Shown piece after piece: positions 1-8,400 of a stretch of DNA of 64,000 nt (its first letter is position 1; each line of letters starts with the position of its first letter). The notes under the pieces were generated by a model. The model did not search any database. It was not told the DNA's origin and worked only from the letters and a program-made list of their open reading frames with translations. The position numbers and the translations under genes are program-made. Origin of the DNA: Cohnella phaseoli (GTDB lineage: Bacteria > Bacillota > Bacilli > Paenibacillales > Paenibacillaceae); contig NZ_QRDZ01000002.1 of assembly GCF_003386235.1 (NCBI RefSeq), positions 372,001 to 436,000 on the forward strand, given 5' to 3'.

Positions 1-551
1 TGCATGCATGTGCCGATCACATAATTGATCGAATTGAGTGAATCGTCCATTTCCAGCAAGAAGCAGGATACCATCTCTCCGCGCCGGCTCTTGCCCGCGT
101 TCAGGAACGTCGGCGTCGCCGGCTGCAGCCGCCGCTCCATCATCGAAGCCGCCAGAGAACGAGCAACGTTGAAATCCCCTCTGGCCAAATGCAGCGCCAC
201 AATTGAGACCCGGTCGGGGAAATGCTCAAGATATAGCGTTTTGTCGTCCGTCTTGACGGCATAGTCGGTATAAAACTTGGAGGCGGCCATATAGGATCTG
301 AATTGAAAGCGATACTCGTGGGTTAGTTCGTAGATTTGTTTAACTTCCTCTTCCGTATAAAGCTTATACACATCTGCGTAGTAGTTATTATCCAGCATGT
401 AGCGGACTTTCTCGAGGTGGGAGGCGAACTTCAAGCTTTTGCGATAGACATCCTCCATAAATTCCGAGACGGCTTCTCGGTCCTTATCCAGTTGGAAGAA
501 GCCTTCCGTATCCCTTTGCATCAGCAAGTTGTTCAGTTCAATATGACGCAA
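1..551 (-). CDS. nrdE: Class Ib ribonucleotide reductase large subunit, N-terminal part
   Basis: The gene runs off the left window edge, so only the first 183 or so residues are present. NrdE reduces ribonucleoside diphosphates in the cytoplasm together with NrdF. The visible part matches NrdE N-termini: a helical start (RHIELNNLLMQRD), then ERRLQPATPTFLNAG, then GEMVSCFLLEMDDSLNSI, which carries the first cysteine of the active-site redox pair. I chose a TTG start at 551 because a GAGGGGGTG Shine-Dalgarno lies just upstream, and because reading from there matches the family. It overlaps the end of nrdI by 14 bases, so the two genes are probably translationally coupled. No ATP-cone is seen, as expected for class Ib. 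Confidence 0.9.
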   Translation of the reverse strand, partial: MRHIELNNLLMQRDTEGFFQLDKDREAVSEFMEDVYRKSLKFASHLEKVRYMLDNNYYADVYKLYTEEEVKQIYELTHEYRFQFRSYMAASKFYTDYAVKTDDKTLYLEHFPDRVSIVALHLARGDFNVARSLAASMMERRLQPATPTFLNAGKSRRGEMVSCFLLEMDDSLNSINYVIGTCM

Positions 552-906
552 CTGCTTGCACCCCCTCTTCAAATCTTTCCACGTCTTTGGAAGTCCCGGA
601 CAGCTCGAACTTGCTGACAACAGGCACTCCGTACATCTCGGAGATGCGATCGGCGCTCAGCGCGAATCCGGTTCCCCAGTTACGATTGCCGCTTGCGGAT
701 ACCCCGCGCAGCTTCTGATGGTTTTTCTTCAAAAATGCGACGACCTTCTCCGGAACTTGCCCGAAACCGGTCGTGTATGTAATGAGAACGAAGGGCTGAT
801 CGAGAGCCATAGATTCCTCGATTTGAACCGAAGGAAGCTTTAATTTCTCTACGAACCTCCGTACGTTACCCGTCCTCGAATCATAGGCGATCAGCATGCC
901 ATCCAT
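538..906 (-). CDS. nrdI: NrdI flavodoxin-like protein of class Ib ribonucleotide reductase
   Basis: This 122-residue protein has the NrdI pattern: a flavodoxin-like first strand (MLIAYDSRTGNVRRFVEKL), the ITYTTGFG loop that holds FMN, and the SGNRNWGTGFALSAD segment. NrdI supplies the oxidant that builds the dimanganese-tyrosyl radical cofactor of NrdF. The ATG at 906 is preceded by AAGGAG. The gene is first in the nrdI-nrdE operon, as in Bacillus, and sits directly behind a promoter carrying two NrdR-like boxes. The length is normal for the family. Confidence 0.95.
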   Translation of the reverse strand: MDGMLIAYDSRTGNVRRFVEKLKLPSVQIEESMALDQPFVLITYTTGFGQVPEKVVAFLKKNHQKLRGVSASGNRNWGTGFALSADRISEMYGVPVVSKFELSGTSKDVERFEEGVQAVASY

Positions 907-925
907 TCTCCTTCCCGTGAACTCG

Positions 926-980
926 ACACAATATGTATAGCGACAAGATTCAATTTATATCAATATATTGTGTGTGTCAA
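926..980 (-). promoter_or_regulatory. nrd promoter with two NrdR boxes
   Basis: On the minus strand a -35 TTGACA lies at 980-975, with an A/T-rich TATAAATT -10 region around 959-952. Two 16-base elements resemble the NrdR consensus ACACWATATATWGTGT: one at 958-973 (TATCAATATATTGTGT) between -35 and -10, and one at 926-941 (ACACAATATGTATAGC) near the start of transcription. They are offset by 32 bases, about three helical turns, which is the usual arrangement for cooperative NrdR binding. Repression by NrdR when deoxynucleotides are plentiful is therefore likely. The nrdR gene is not in the window. Confidence 0.75.
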
Positions 981-1033
981 GGTGAAAGTTGACCTATTGA
1001 CAAATCCAGGGATCCTATTTTTCACACCCGAAA

Positions 1034-1066
1034 ATAAAGAAAAAAAGCGCCGAAGCGCTTCTTTTC
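1034..1066 (-). terminator. Rho-independent terminator of the GGDEF-EAL gene
   Basis: AAGCGC-CGAA-GCGCTT at 1045-1060 forms a 6-bp stem with a tetraloop. On the minus strand it is followed by a run of T residues (plus-strand A tract 1031-1046). It lies 25 bases past the stop of the PAS-GGDEF-EAL gene and separates it from the nrd promoter. T residues on the other side would allow weak function in the opposite direction. Confidence 0.75.
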
Positions 1067-1089
1067 CGCTCTGTTTATGGGATGGAGGT

Positions 1090-2907
1090 CTAGTGATAAT
1101 TGGGCAGTGCGGGACGGTTAAATTTCTCCGACAACAATTCTTTAAGCGCCGTGCTCGGCAGGGGGGGACTGCCATAGTAACCCTGCATTTCGTCGCAGCG
1201 ATACGAACGAAGAAAATGAGCTTGATCCTTCGTCTCGACCCCTTCGGCAACGACCTGCATCTGCAAGCTGTGCGCCATCGATATAATGGCGGCAACGATC
1301 GCGGCATCGCTCGATCTCTGCTCAATGTCCCTAACGAAGGATCGGTCGATTTTCAGACGCGCGATCGGCAAATTTTTTAAATAATGAAACGAACTGTATC
1401 CCGTTCCGAAATCGTCAATGCTAATACTGACTCCCAATTCGGTCAGCTCTTTCAAATATTGCGACGCGCGCTCGACATCCATCGTCATACTTTCCGTAAT
1501 TTCAAGCTCCAGATAACGAGGATGCAGCCCGGTTTTGCGCAAAATTTCGGAAATTTTGCTTGTCAGCTTTCGCTGCGTAAATTGTCGAAGAGATAGATTG
1601 ACAGATACCGGTATGTTGAGCAAACCTTCATTCTGCCACTCCTTATTCTGTCTGCAGGCCTCCTCGATCACCCACTCGCCGAGCTGCACGATCAGTCCGC
1701 TTTCCTCCGCCGCAGGAATAAATTCGCCAGGAGGAACAAGCCCGCGTTCGGGATGCCGCCATCTCACCAGCGCCTCCATGCCGACGATTTGACCGGAAGC
1801 CAGGGCGTATTGGGGCTGGTAGTGCAAAATAAATTCCTTGTTTCTCAGCGCCCTGCGCATTTCGTGCTGAATCGTCAGCTTCTCCAGCGCAATATGATCC
1901 ATGTCGCAGGAATGCAGCATATAGTCGTTCTTACCGTTAACCTTCACGCGGTGCAGAGCGGTATCCGCCCGTTTAAGCATCGTGGCGGCGTCACCGGTCC
2001 CGTCCGCGCTGACCGCAACGCCGATGCTTACCGTTACGTGAACCGGAACGCCGCTCAATTCGAACGGCTCCTTCATAACGGATATTAGACCGTCGAGACG
2101 TCCGGATATTTCGTCCGCGCTTTCCAGCGTATCCAGGCAAGCCGCGAACTCGTCTCCCTCCATGCGAGCCAAGTCTCCGGGCACGGATAAGCTACGACTG
2201 AGCCGTTCGGCGATTTGCAACAGCAGCATGTCGCCGAAATCCCGGCCGAACGACGCATTGATCAGCTTGAAATGGTCAACGTCAATATAACAGACGGCCA
2301 GAGGTCTTCCGCCCTCCTTGGCGGTTTGCAGCCTCTCTTCGAGCCTGTTCATAAAAAACTGTCTGTTCGGCAGTCCCGTCATATCGTCGTAATAGGCCAT
2401 GTAGCGTATACGCTCAAGAGAGCGCTTTCGGTCGCTGATATCTTCAATGAATACGAGAAGGCCGATCGGCCTTTTTCTCCTGATCAACGGCGAAGTATGG
2501 ATGTTGAGATCGATTGCGTGTCCCTGCTTATGTATGACCTTGATTTCCCTCGTGCAAGTTTCCCCTTGAAGCGTCCGTTGAAAAATAAGCTTGGTCTGCT
2601 CTCGGGACTCTTCCGCCAGCAGCGTCTCGAACGAAATGCCGTTGAGCTCTTCTTTGCCGTATCCGACCATATCGGACGGATCTCGGTTAATGTCCAGAAA
2701 TCGCCCCTGCCGATCTATGACTGCAAAAGCGATCGGGCTGTGATTATAAAGCGAGTTCAACAATTCCCATTGGTAAGCAGGGCCAGATTGCCTGGCCCGA
2801 TAACGTTTGCGCGAAAATATCCAGCCTAATGAAGCGGCGCTTGCGGTCAGTGCTGCGACGCCGGCGATACCCGCCAGCCAAAGTCCTTCGTCGGACCATC
2901 CGTTCAC
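1090..2907 (-). CDS. Membrane-anchored PAS-GGDEF-EAL protein (cyclic-di-GMP turnover)
   Basis: With the chosen start the protein has 605 residues: one N-terminal membrane segment (about 6-30), a PAS domain (about 50-165), a GGDEF domain (about 170-330) and an EAL domain (about 345-595). The EAL motif EALVRWRHPERG and downstream metal ligands look intact, so phosphodiesterase activity on c-di-GMP is likely. The cyclase signature reads MEGDEF, with E replacing the first glycine, so cyclase activity is doubtful and the domain may only bind GTP. I place the start at GTG 2907 because a GGAGGAAGG site lies about 10 bases upstream. A TTG at 2970 and an ATG at 2931 are in frame, but the TTG overlaps a TATAAT promoter element. 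Confidence 0.88.
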   Translation of the reverse strand: MNGWSDEGLWLAGIAGVAALTASAASLGWIFSRKRYRARQSGPAYQWELLNSLYNHSPIAFAVIDRQGRFLDINRDPSDMVGYGKEELNGISFETLLAEESREQTKLIFQRTLQGETCTREIKVIHKQGHAIDLNIHTSPLIRRKRPIGLLVFIEDISDRKRSLERIRYMAYYDDMTGLPNRQFFMNRLEERLQTAKEGGRPLAVCYIDVDHFKLINASFGRDFGDMLLLQIAERLSRSLSVPGDLARMEGDEFAACLDTLESADEISGRLDGLISVMKEPFELSGVPVHVTVSIGVAVSADGTGDAATMLKRADTALHRVKVNGKNDYMLHSCDMDHIALEKLTIQHEMRRALRNKEFILHYQPQYALASGQIVGMEALVRWRHPERGLVPPGEFIPAAEESGLIVQLGEWVIEEACRQNKEWQNEGLLNIPVSVNLSLRQFTQRKLTSKISEILRKTGLHPRYLELEITESMTMDVERASQYLKELTELGVSISIDDFGTGYSSFHYLKNLPIARLKIDRSFVRDIEQRSSDAAIVAAIISMAHSLQMQVVAEGVETKDQAHFLRSYRCDEMQGYYGSPPLPSTALKELLSEKFNRPALPNYH

Positions 2908-2958
2908 GAGGCTACATCCTTCCTCCGCCATGGGCAAATACTCATGAATAACATATCT

Positions 2959-2988
2959 ATTATAGACCAATTAATAGAGATGTGTATC
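2959..2988 (-). promoter_or_regulatory. Probable promoter of the GGDEF-EAL gene
   Basis: A perfect TATAAT (minus strand, 2964-2959) is preceded after 18 bases by GATACA (2988-2983), a weak match to TTGACA. The expected transcript start near 2950 lies downstream of the most upstream possible TTG codon, which supports a shorter reading frame for the gene. Confidence 0.45.
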
Positions 2989-2998
2989 CTTTGTTTTC

Positions 2999-3373
2999 CT
3001 ACTGCTTGCTCTTTCGGGAAGCCAAAGCCAGACAAATCCAGCCCGCGATAAACGCGACGCCTCCGAGTGGCGTAATCGCGCCAAGCACTTTGAGCCCGCT
3101 GAGAGCAAGAACGTACAAGCTGCCTGAAAACAACACGATACCGACGAGAAGCAATCTGGCCGCCCAAATTGCCATCTTGGGCGCAGGAAGGCGATCGATC
3201 AGCAAAGCGATTAGCAAAATGCCGACGGAGTGGAACATATGGTACTGGACCGCGGTGTCGTATACGTCAAGCGCGTCTGCCGTCAGCCTATCCTCCAACA
3301 TATGCGCACCAAATGCACCGAGAACAACAGAAAACATAGCCGCAAGGGCCCCAATTTTTGTATACTTATTCAT
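2999..3373 (-). CDS. DUF423 family small membrane protein
   Basis: This 124-residue protein has four predicted membrane helices and the DUF423 pattern: an N-terminal GALAAMFSVVLGAFGAHMLED, then YDTAVQYHMFHSVGILL, SGSLYVLALSG and ITPLGGVAFIAGWICLA. It corresponds to the YwdK type of Bacillus. The function is unknown. The ATG at 3373 has AAGGAGGATAA upstream. It is divergent from the membrane-protein gene at 3444. Confidence 0.9.
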   Translation of the reverse strand: MNKYTKIGALAAMFSVVLGAFGAHMLEDRLTADALDVYDTAVQYHMFHSVGILLIALLIDRLPAPKMAIWAARLLLVGIVLFSGSLYVLALSGLKVLGAITPLGGVAFIAGWICLALASRKSKQ

Positions 3374-3443
3374 GTGAGGTTATCCTCCTTAGATTTTGGA
3401 CAGCACTCCAACAACTATCATATCGTGAATGAGGTGGAAAGTC

Positions 3444-3896
3444 ATGAACGAACCGTTCGAAAAAGATGAACAATTTGCGAACCGCGGCCCCTTTTCTCCA
3501 GCTCCGGGTCACGTCGCTCCGCTCAAGCATAGCGGACTAGGGATCGCATCCTTCGTGTTGTCGATTGTCGGCTTCTTGTCCTTCATCGTCCTGACAATCG
3601 TCATCATTAGCTTGTTGTTTCAAGCTATCGACATTACGCAGATTGTGGACGAATACGGCAATCGACTGATGAGCGACGAAGAGATCGTGGACAAAATCCA
3701 ACCGTATATCGGTTACATGATCCTCTATCCGCTGCTGATCCTTCTCTCCATCGTGGGGCTCATCCTGGGCATCGTCGCCCTAACGCGCCCCGGCTACAAG
3801 AAAGTGTTCGCAATTCTCGGCACTATCTTCAACGGTTTGCCGCTCCTTTTTCTCGCGCTGCTTCTCCTTGCCGGCCTCGCTGGCGCCGGCGCATAA
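3444..3896 (+). CDS. Small DUF4190-like membrane protein
   Basis: The 150-residue product has a charged, proline-rich cytoplasmic N-terminus (about 1-30), a first hydrophobic helix starting GLGIASFVLSIVGFLS, an acidic loop, and two further helices ending in a Leu/Ala-rich stretch. GLGIASFVLSIVG followed later by GLILGIVALTRPG resembles the repeated helix motif of DUF4190/DUF4064 proteins, whose function is unknown. I chose ATG 3444 over a codon at 3429 because GAGGTGG lies at the right distance. A strong terminator follows the stop. Confidence 0.75.
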   Translation: MNEPFEKDEQFANRGPFSPAPGHVAPLKHSGLGIASFVLSIVGFLSFIVLTIVIISLLFQAIDITQIVDEYGNRLMSDEEIVDKIQPYIGYMILYPLLILLSIVGLILGIVALTRPGYKKVFAILGTIFNGLPLLFLALLLLAGLAGAGA

Positions 3897-3911
3897 GCTC
3901 TCCCGCTCCGC

Positions 3912-3950
3912 ACAGGCATTCTCATCTTGAGAATGCCTGTTTCTCTCTCC
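3912..3950 (+). terminator. Rho-independent terminator
   Basis: ACAGGCATTCTC (3912-3923) pairs perfectly with GAGAATGCCTGT (3929-3940) across a 5-base loop and is followed by TTCTCTCTCC. It ends the membrane-protein gene 15 bases upstream. Confidence 0.8.
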
Positions 3951-3982
3951 CTTCCTCTGCGACACTTCCTGCAACGCATCTG

Positions 3983-4404
3983 TATCTCATTTTGGCCCTC
4001 TTCCTGAGCAATGTGCAGCTACATTTTCTATTTTCCTCGACCTCTCAACTACCGACGCTCTTCCGAGTTTCGATGATGTATCTCATTTTGGCCCAACCTG
4101 AGTCATGTGCAGCTACATTTTCTATTTCCCTCTACCTCTCGACTTACCGACGCTCTCCCGTGTTTCGATGATGTATCTCATTTTGCTCCTACCTGAGTCA
4201 TGTGCAGCTACATTTTCTACTTTCCTCGACCTTTCTACTACCGGCGCTCTCCCAAGTTTCGATGATGTGTCTCATTTTGACCCAACCTGAGTAATGTGCA
4301 GTTACATACTCGACATACTCTACATCCTCGACCTCACAATTACCGACAATCTCCCGAGTTTCGATGAAGTTTCTCGTTTTAGGCCAACCTGAGTAATATA
4401 TTGT
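3983..4404. repeat. Degenerate ~95-bp tandem repeat array, about 4.5 copies
   Basis: A unit beginning TATCTCATTTTGGCCC recurs at 3983, 4079, 4174, 4268 and 4370, giving steps of 96, 95, 94 and 102 bases. Each unit holds an ACCTGAGT segment, a quasi-palindromic ATGTGCAGCTACAT, a pyrimidine-rich stretch (TTTTCCTCGACCTCTC) and ACCGACGCTCTCCCGAGTTTCGATGATG. The copies drift progressively, and the last half-unit ends near 4404. Steps that are not multiples of three rule out a repeated peptide. From 4405 to the SOS promoter at 4559 I see nothing else clear. The array lies upstream of an IS1595-like gene. What it does is unknown. Confidence 0.85.
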
Positions 4405-4558
4405 TCTAAGCCAGCCGTCCATGGTTTCTTGCCAGTGACTCTGCACACACAGTCGAGCCCCCTTTGCCATTAACTCAGGGAGGTTAAAATGGACATACAA
4501 CATCGCAACGGAGTTCCACAAAAATCCAAAAATAGAGGCAAAATTTTAAAATTAATCA

Positions 4559-4608
4559 TCGACAACAGAACGTATGTTTGGTAAAATGAAAATAGGAACA
4601 AACGTTCG
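4559..4608 (+). promoter_or_regulatory. SOS-type promoter with two LexA (DinR) boxes
   Basis: A -35 TCGACA (4559-4564) and a -10 TAAAAT (4582-4587), spaced by 17 bases, form a good sigma-A promoter. Two elements match the Bacillus LexA consensus CGAACRNRYGTTYC at 12 of 14 positions: AGAACGTATGTTTG (4567-4580), inside the spacer, and GGAACAAACGTTCG (4595-4608), over the expected transcript start. They are offset by 28 bases. This layout predicts LexA repression and induction by DNA damage of the IS1595-like gene that starts at 4639. Confidence 0.7.
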
Positions 4609-4638
4609 TCCAGATGGATGAAGGAGGGGTTTGACTTG

Positions 4639-5307
4639 ATGTCTATTCGTAAGTTTTTGGCTTGTTTTCCTGATGAGCAGACTTGCCGCAACTACTTGTT
4701 CTCCATCCGCTGGCCACGCGGTTTCATCTGTACGAAGTGCGGCGAAATGCGATATAGCGTGATCAAGACGAGAAACGTGTACGAATGCATCAATTGCAAG
4801 ACGCAAACCTCCCTCACCTCCAACACTTTAATGCACCGCACCAAGCTACCCCTTCGTTATTGGATGGTTGCGTTGTATTGGGTCGCATCCGGACGCCGGT
4901 GTTCGGCGCGTAGGCTCGGCAATACGTTAAAGCTCCAATACCGCACTGCAAGACGGCTGCTTAACAAAATTAGATACGCTATGTACAATATTGAGTCCGG
5001 ACCGCTATTCGATTTCTGGGATCGCCAAAAACGATCGGCCCAACAGCCGATCGTCAGACGAGCCATGCTATTGATGTTCAGAAGGGCTCGCACTTTCGTA
5101 CGCAAGCATTACGGCCGAGTGCCTAAATGGAGACGGCCGTACTACTATTGCGAATATCGCTTCCGCAGCAACAACGTCCATAATCCTTCCCAGGCGCTTA
5201 TGAAGCTGATCATAAACACCTGTACGACTATCTACACTCTGAACGAGTATGGAGGATTTCGCGAGCCCAGACGAAAGCCCCTCTCACCGGAGCCTTTGTC
5301 AGCTTGA
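4639..5307 (+). CDS. IS1595-like zinc-ribbon transposase homologue lacking the DDE core
   Basis: The 222-residue protein begins with the IS1595-type zinc ribbon: FPDEQTCRNYLFSIRWPRGF, then CTKCG and CINCK as two CxxC pairs, then a helix-turn-helix region (about 70-115). Full transposases continue with an ISXO2-like DDE domain containing DETYVGG-type motifs. That block is absent, and the sequence passes to a short basic region and a C-terminal piece (YYYCEYRFRSNN) resembling the end of the family. About 120 residues appear to be missing, so it is unlikely to transpose. The frame is open and has AAGGAGGGG 9 bases before ATG 4639. I see no clear terminal inverted repeats. It may be domesticated as a DNA-binding protein or be a relic; the SOS-type promoter favours the former. 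Confidence 0.7.
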   Translation: MSIRKFLACFPDEQTCRNYLFSIRWPRGFICTKCGEMRYSVIKTRNVYECINCKTQTSLTSNTLMHRTKLPLRYWMVALYWVASGRRCSARRLGNTLKLQYRTARRLLNKIRYAMYNIESGPLFDFWDRQKRSAQQPIVRRAMLLMFRRARTFVRKHYGRVPKWRRPYYYCEYRFRSNNVHNPSQALMKLIINTCTTIYTLNEYGGFREPRRKPLSPEPLSA

Positions 5308-5323
5308 ATTTGCCGCAAATTGA

Positions 5324-5430
5324 TTGATGGCAAACTCCGTCAGATCCGATTCTGCCCCAAGTTTCCTTGATGGCAAATTCTGTCCGATGATCTGATTCTG
5401 TCGCAAGCTACTTGACAATAAACTTCGTTC
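5324..5430. repeat. Short 43-45 bp degenerate tandem repeat reaching into sbcC
   Basis: TTGATGGCAAA-type units begin at 5324, 5367 and 5412 (third copy TTGACAATAAAC). They share GTC-GAT-CTGATTCTG-CGCAAG blocks downstream. The third copy is the last codons of sbcC (stop at 5408-5410), so the intergenic copies look like duplications of the 3' end of that gene. No function is evident. Confidence 0.55.
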
Positions 5431-8400
5431 GGCTGTGTCCTTCTTTGGTTTTGCTGACTTCCAGAACGGCCGGGAACGCGGTCTTCAATTCCTGAACGTG
5501 CGAGATGACGCCGATCATGCGTCCAGCTCGCTGAAGATCGACAAGCGCGGCAATGGCCTTGTTTAGAGAGTCCTCGTCCAGCGAACCGAAGCCTTCGTCA
5601 ATGAACATCATCTCAATCGAGACTCCGCCTTGATAAGCTTGGATGACGTCGGTCATTCCGAGGGCGAGACAGAGCGAGGCGTTGAACTTTTCGCCTCCTG
5701 ACAGCGATTTGACGTCGCGGTTCTGCCCGGTATAGGCGTCGAAAACATCGAGTCCGAGTCCGCTTTGTTTGCCGCGCGATTCTAGCCGATCACTTCGTTC
5801 CAATCTGAATTGGCCGTTGGACAAGTCGGTTAATCTAACGTTGGCCGCGTGCAAAATTTGTTCAAGGAACTCAATCAATATGTAGCGCTCGAATGAAATT
5901 TTCTGCGAGTTGTCGCCTTTGAGCATCTGATAGATATCCGCCACCTGCTGCTGCCGCTGTTCGAGGTCGCGGAATTGCGCCTCAGCTTCGGCAATCGCGG
6001 CGAGCAGCCGTCGGGCTTCTCGTTCATGTCCGCCAACGGCGTGCAATTCGGCTACGATCTGCTCCAATCGCGCCTTTAATTCTTCCATCGCCGCTTGCAG
6101 AGCCGCCGTGTCCGGACGAATCTTATCGCTTAACTCATGTTCCAGTTCGGCAATATGCCGCGTTACGGTCGTCATTTGCAGCTTGAATTGCTCGATCAGA
6201 GCAGAGAGACGCTCGCGGTCCGCTTCGGCCATCTTGGCCGCGCGGTAGCTTTCAACCGTTCCGAAGCCCGCTTTCTCCAGCTCTTCGGCCAAGCGCTCCT
6301 CAGCCTGTTTCCGATGAAGCTCTGACTCCTGTCGCTGATTGGACAGCTGAACGAAGTTTGCTTTCTCTTCCACCAGTTGGTTTTGAGTGCTCTGCAGCCT
6401 GCGCTGCGCTTCCGCCCATAAAGCATTTAGCCGCTCGACAAGAGCGGATTGTTCTCGATTACGAATCTCGAGCTTGTCCGGCGAACGCAATGACTCCGGC
6501 ACTCGTCCCAACTCATTCTCCAGTACAGACTGCTTGGCGCTCCGCTCCATCGACAGGCGGTGCTGTTCGGTCAGCAATTGCTCGCGCTCGGTTTGCAGCC
6601 GCTCAAGCTGTACATCCAACTTCTCAACTTCAAGCCGACGGCTACGAACCGCTTCAGCCTGCTGCTTGAGGCGATCGGTCTCCTGACGCACCTTCTTGCC
6701 TTCGGCTTCGGCACGGATCAACTGCTCGCTCAGCGGCTCGTCGGTAATTTCGTATTCGGCAATCAGCTCCGCTCGGCCGGATCGGCCTGCGCTCGCAGCC
6801 GCCGCCTGTGCTTGAGCATCGCCAAGCTCTCGTTCAACAGCGCGAAGCTTCTCCTTCACTTGCTGCAACTGCTCGCGCGTGGGGATGCTGGAAGCAGGAA
6901 CGGCTTTGGCCGGGTGCGACTCGCTTCCACAGACGGGACAAGGCTTGCCGTCGTGCAAATGCTCGGCCAACAGACCCGCCTGTCCCTCTAGCCACAGCGT
7001 CTCGGCCCGATCATGCTCCTTTTTAAGCTCTGCCGCCGCGCTCTGCAATTCCCCCTCGTGCTTGGTCCAACTCTCCAATCGCCTATCCAACTCGTCCAGC
7101 TCTTTAAGCAGCTTGTACTTGCTTCTTAACCGCTCGTAACGTTCCGCCATTTCCGGCAGCTGGGCCGCTTCCGTCTCCGCAAGCTTTAAGTGGTCGGCGG
7201 AAACTCGGCGCTCTTCGCGCTGCGATTCAAGCTGTCGCTCAGCCGTCGTTCGCCGCTCGTTTACTGCCTTCTCCTGCGCCGTCAGACGCTCGACCTCAAG
7301 CCGACGCTCGTCGAGCGTCTGTACGAGAGGCTTCAGTTCCACCAAACGCGTCAGCTCTCGCTCAGCCTCTTTGCGTTCCTCGCTCCGGGCTTCCTCCCGC
7401 CGGTAGCTCAGCTCGGCATCGGCATGCGCCCGCTCTACTTCCGCCAGATCGCGCTGCTTGCGCTCGAGCGTCTCGCGCTTCTGCTCGGCCTGCCGAGCTG
7501 CTGCGAGCGACTGCTCCTCGTAAGGCAGCAGGCGCGCGGCCTTCTCGGCCAGCGTCAGCCGTCGCTCGCTTTCGTCCGCTTCGGCTTTGCGAGCCTCCAA
7601 ATGCTGAAGCTGTTGGCGTTTCTCCGCTAACTGAGCAAACCTCGCCTCCAGCGTAAGCGCCTCTCGCAAAATCTGCTCGCTCTGCTGAAGCTGCCCTTCC
7701 AGATCGGCCTTGCCGCGGCCGATCTCCTTGGCAAGCGCTCCGTAATAGGCGATTTCCTGTGTTAATCCGTCCGACACTTGCGCCATGCTGCTATACTCCT
7801 GCAGAAGCGTTGCCGCAAGCGCGCTCCCTTCCCTTTGCGGAAGCGACTGCTGCGCCTGCTTGGCGTACACGTCCTGCTGCGTCTTGGCCTGCTTAAGCGC
7901 CTCCTGGAGCTCGCGATTTTGCCGCTGAAAACGATCTTCGACCTTATGATACAGCCCAGTCCGGAAAATGCGCCGCAAAATTTCCTCCTTATTTTCCGTA
8001 TCGGAGGTGAGCAGCTTACGAAATTCCCCTTGCGGCAGCATCACGATCTGTCCAAATTGCTCCCGGGTTAATCCGAGCAGCGATTCGAGTTTAACGTTCA
8101 CATCCGAGACGGTGAAGCGATCGATGCATGGAACCTCCTCGCCGCCGGTCGTCTCGTATAGCTCCGCTTTGCCGCCCGTCTCGCTCTTGTTTGCGCCTCG
8201 ACGATGAGGCATTTGCCGGAATACGCGATAGGTTCGCGCACCGACCGCAAAATGATAATCCACCGACGTATGTATATCGTCATCTGCGAAATGGCTTCGC
8301 AGCATCCTCGGCTCCGCGCGATCCTCGCCGCTGGCGCTGCCGTACAGCGCAAAACAGATCGCATCGAAGATGGTTGTCTTACCCGCGCCGGTATTGCCGG

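Noticed and set aside
3983..4404. CRISPR-like array
   Set aside because: The whole 95-base unit repeats, with no constant short repeat separated by unique spacers, and no cas genes are nearby.
4198..4521. Minus-strand open frame across the 95-bp repeats with recurring HYSGW-like peptides
   Set aside because: The repeat steps of 94 and 95 bases shift the frame, there is no ribosome site, and the peptide similarity is a by-product of the DNA repeat.
4639..5307. Complete active insertion sequence
   Set aside because: No DDE domain, no terminal inverted repeats and no target-site duplication could be found around the gene.
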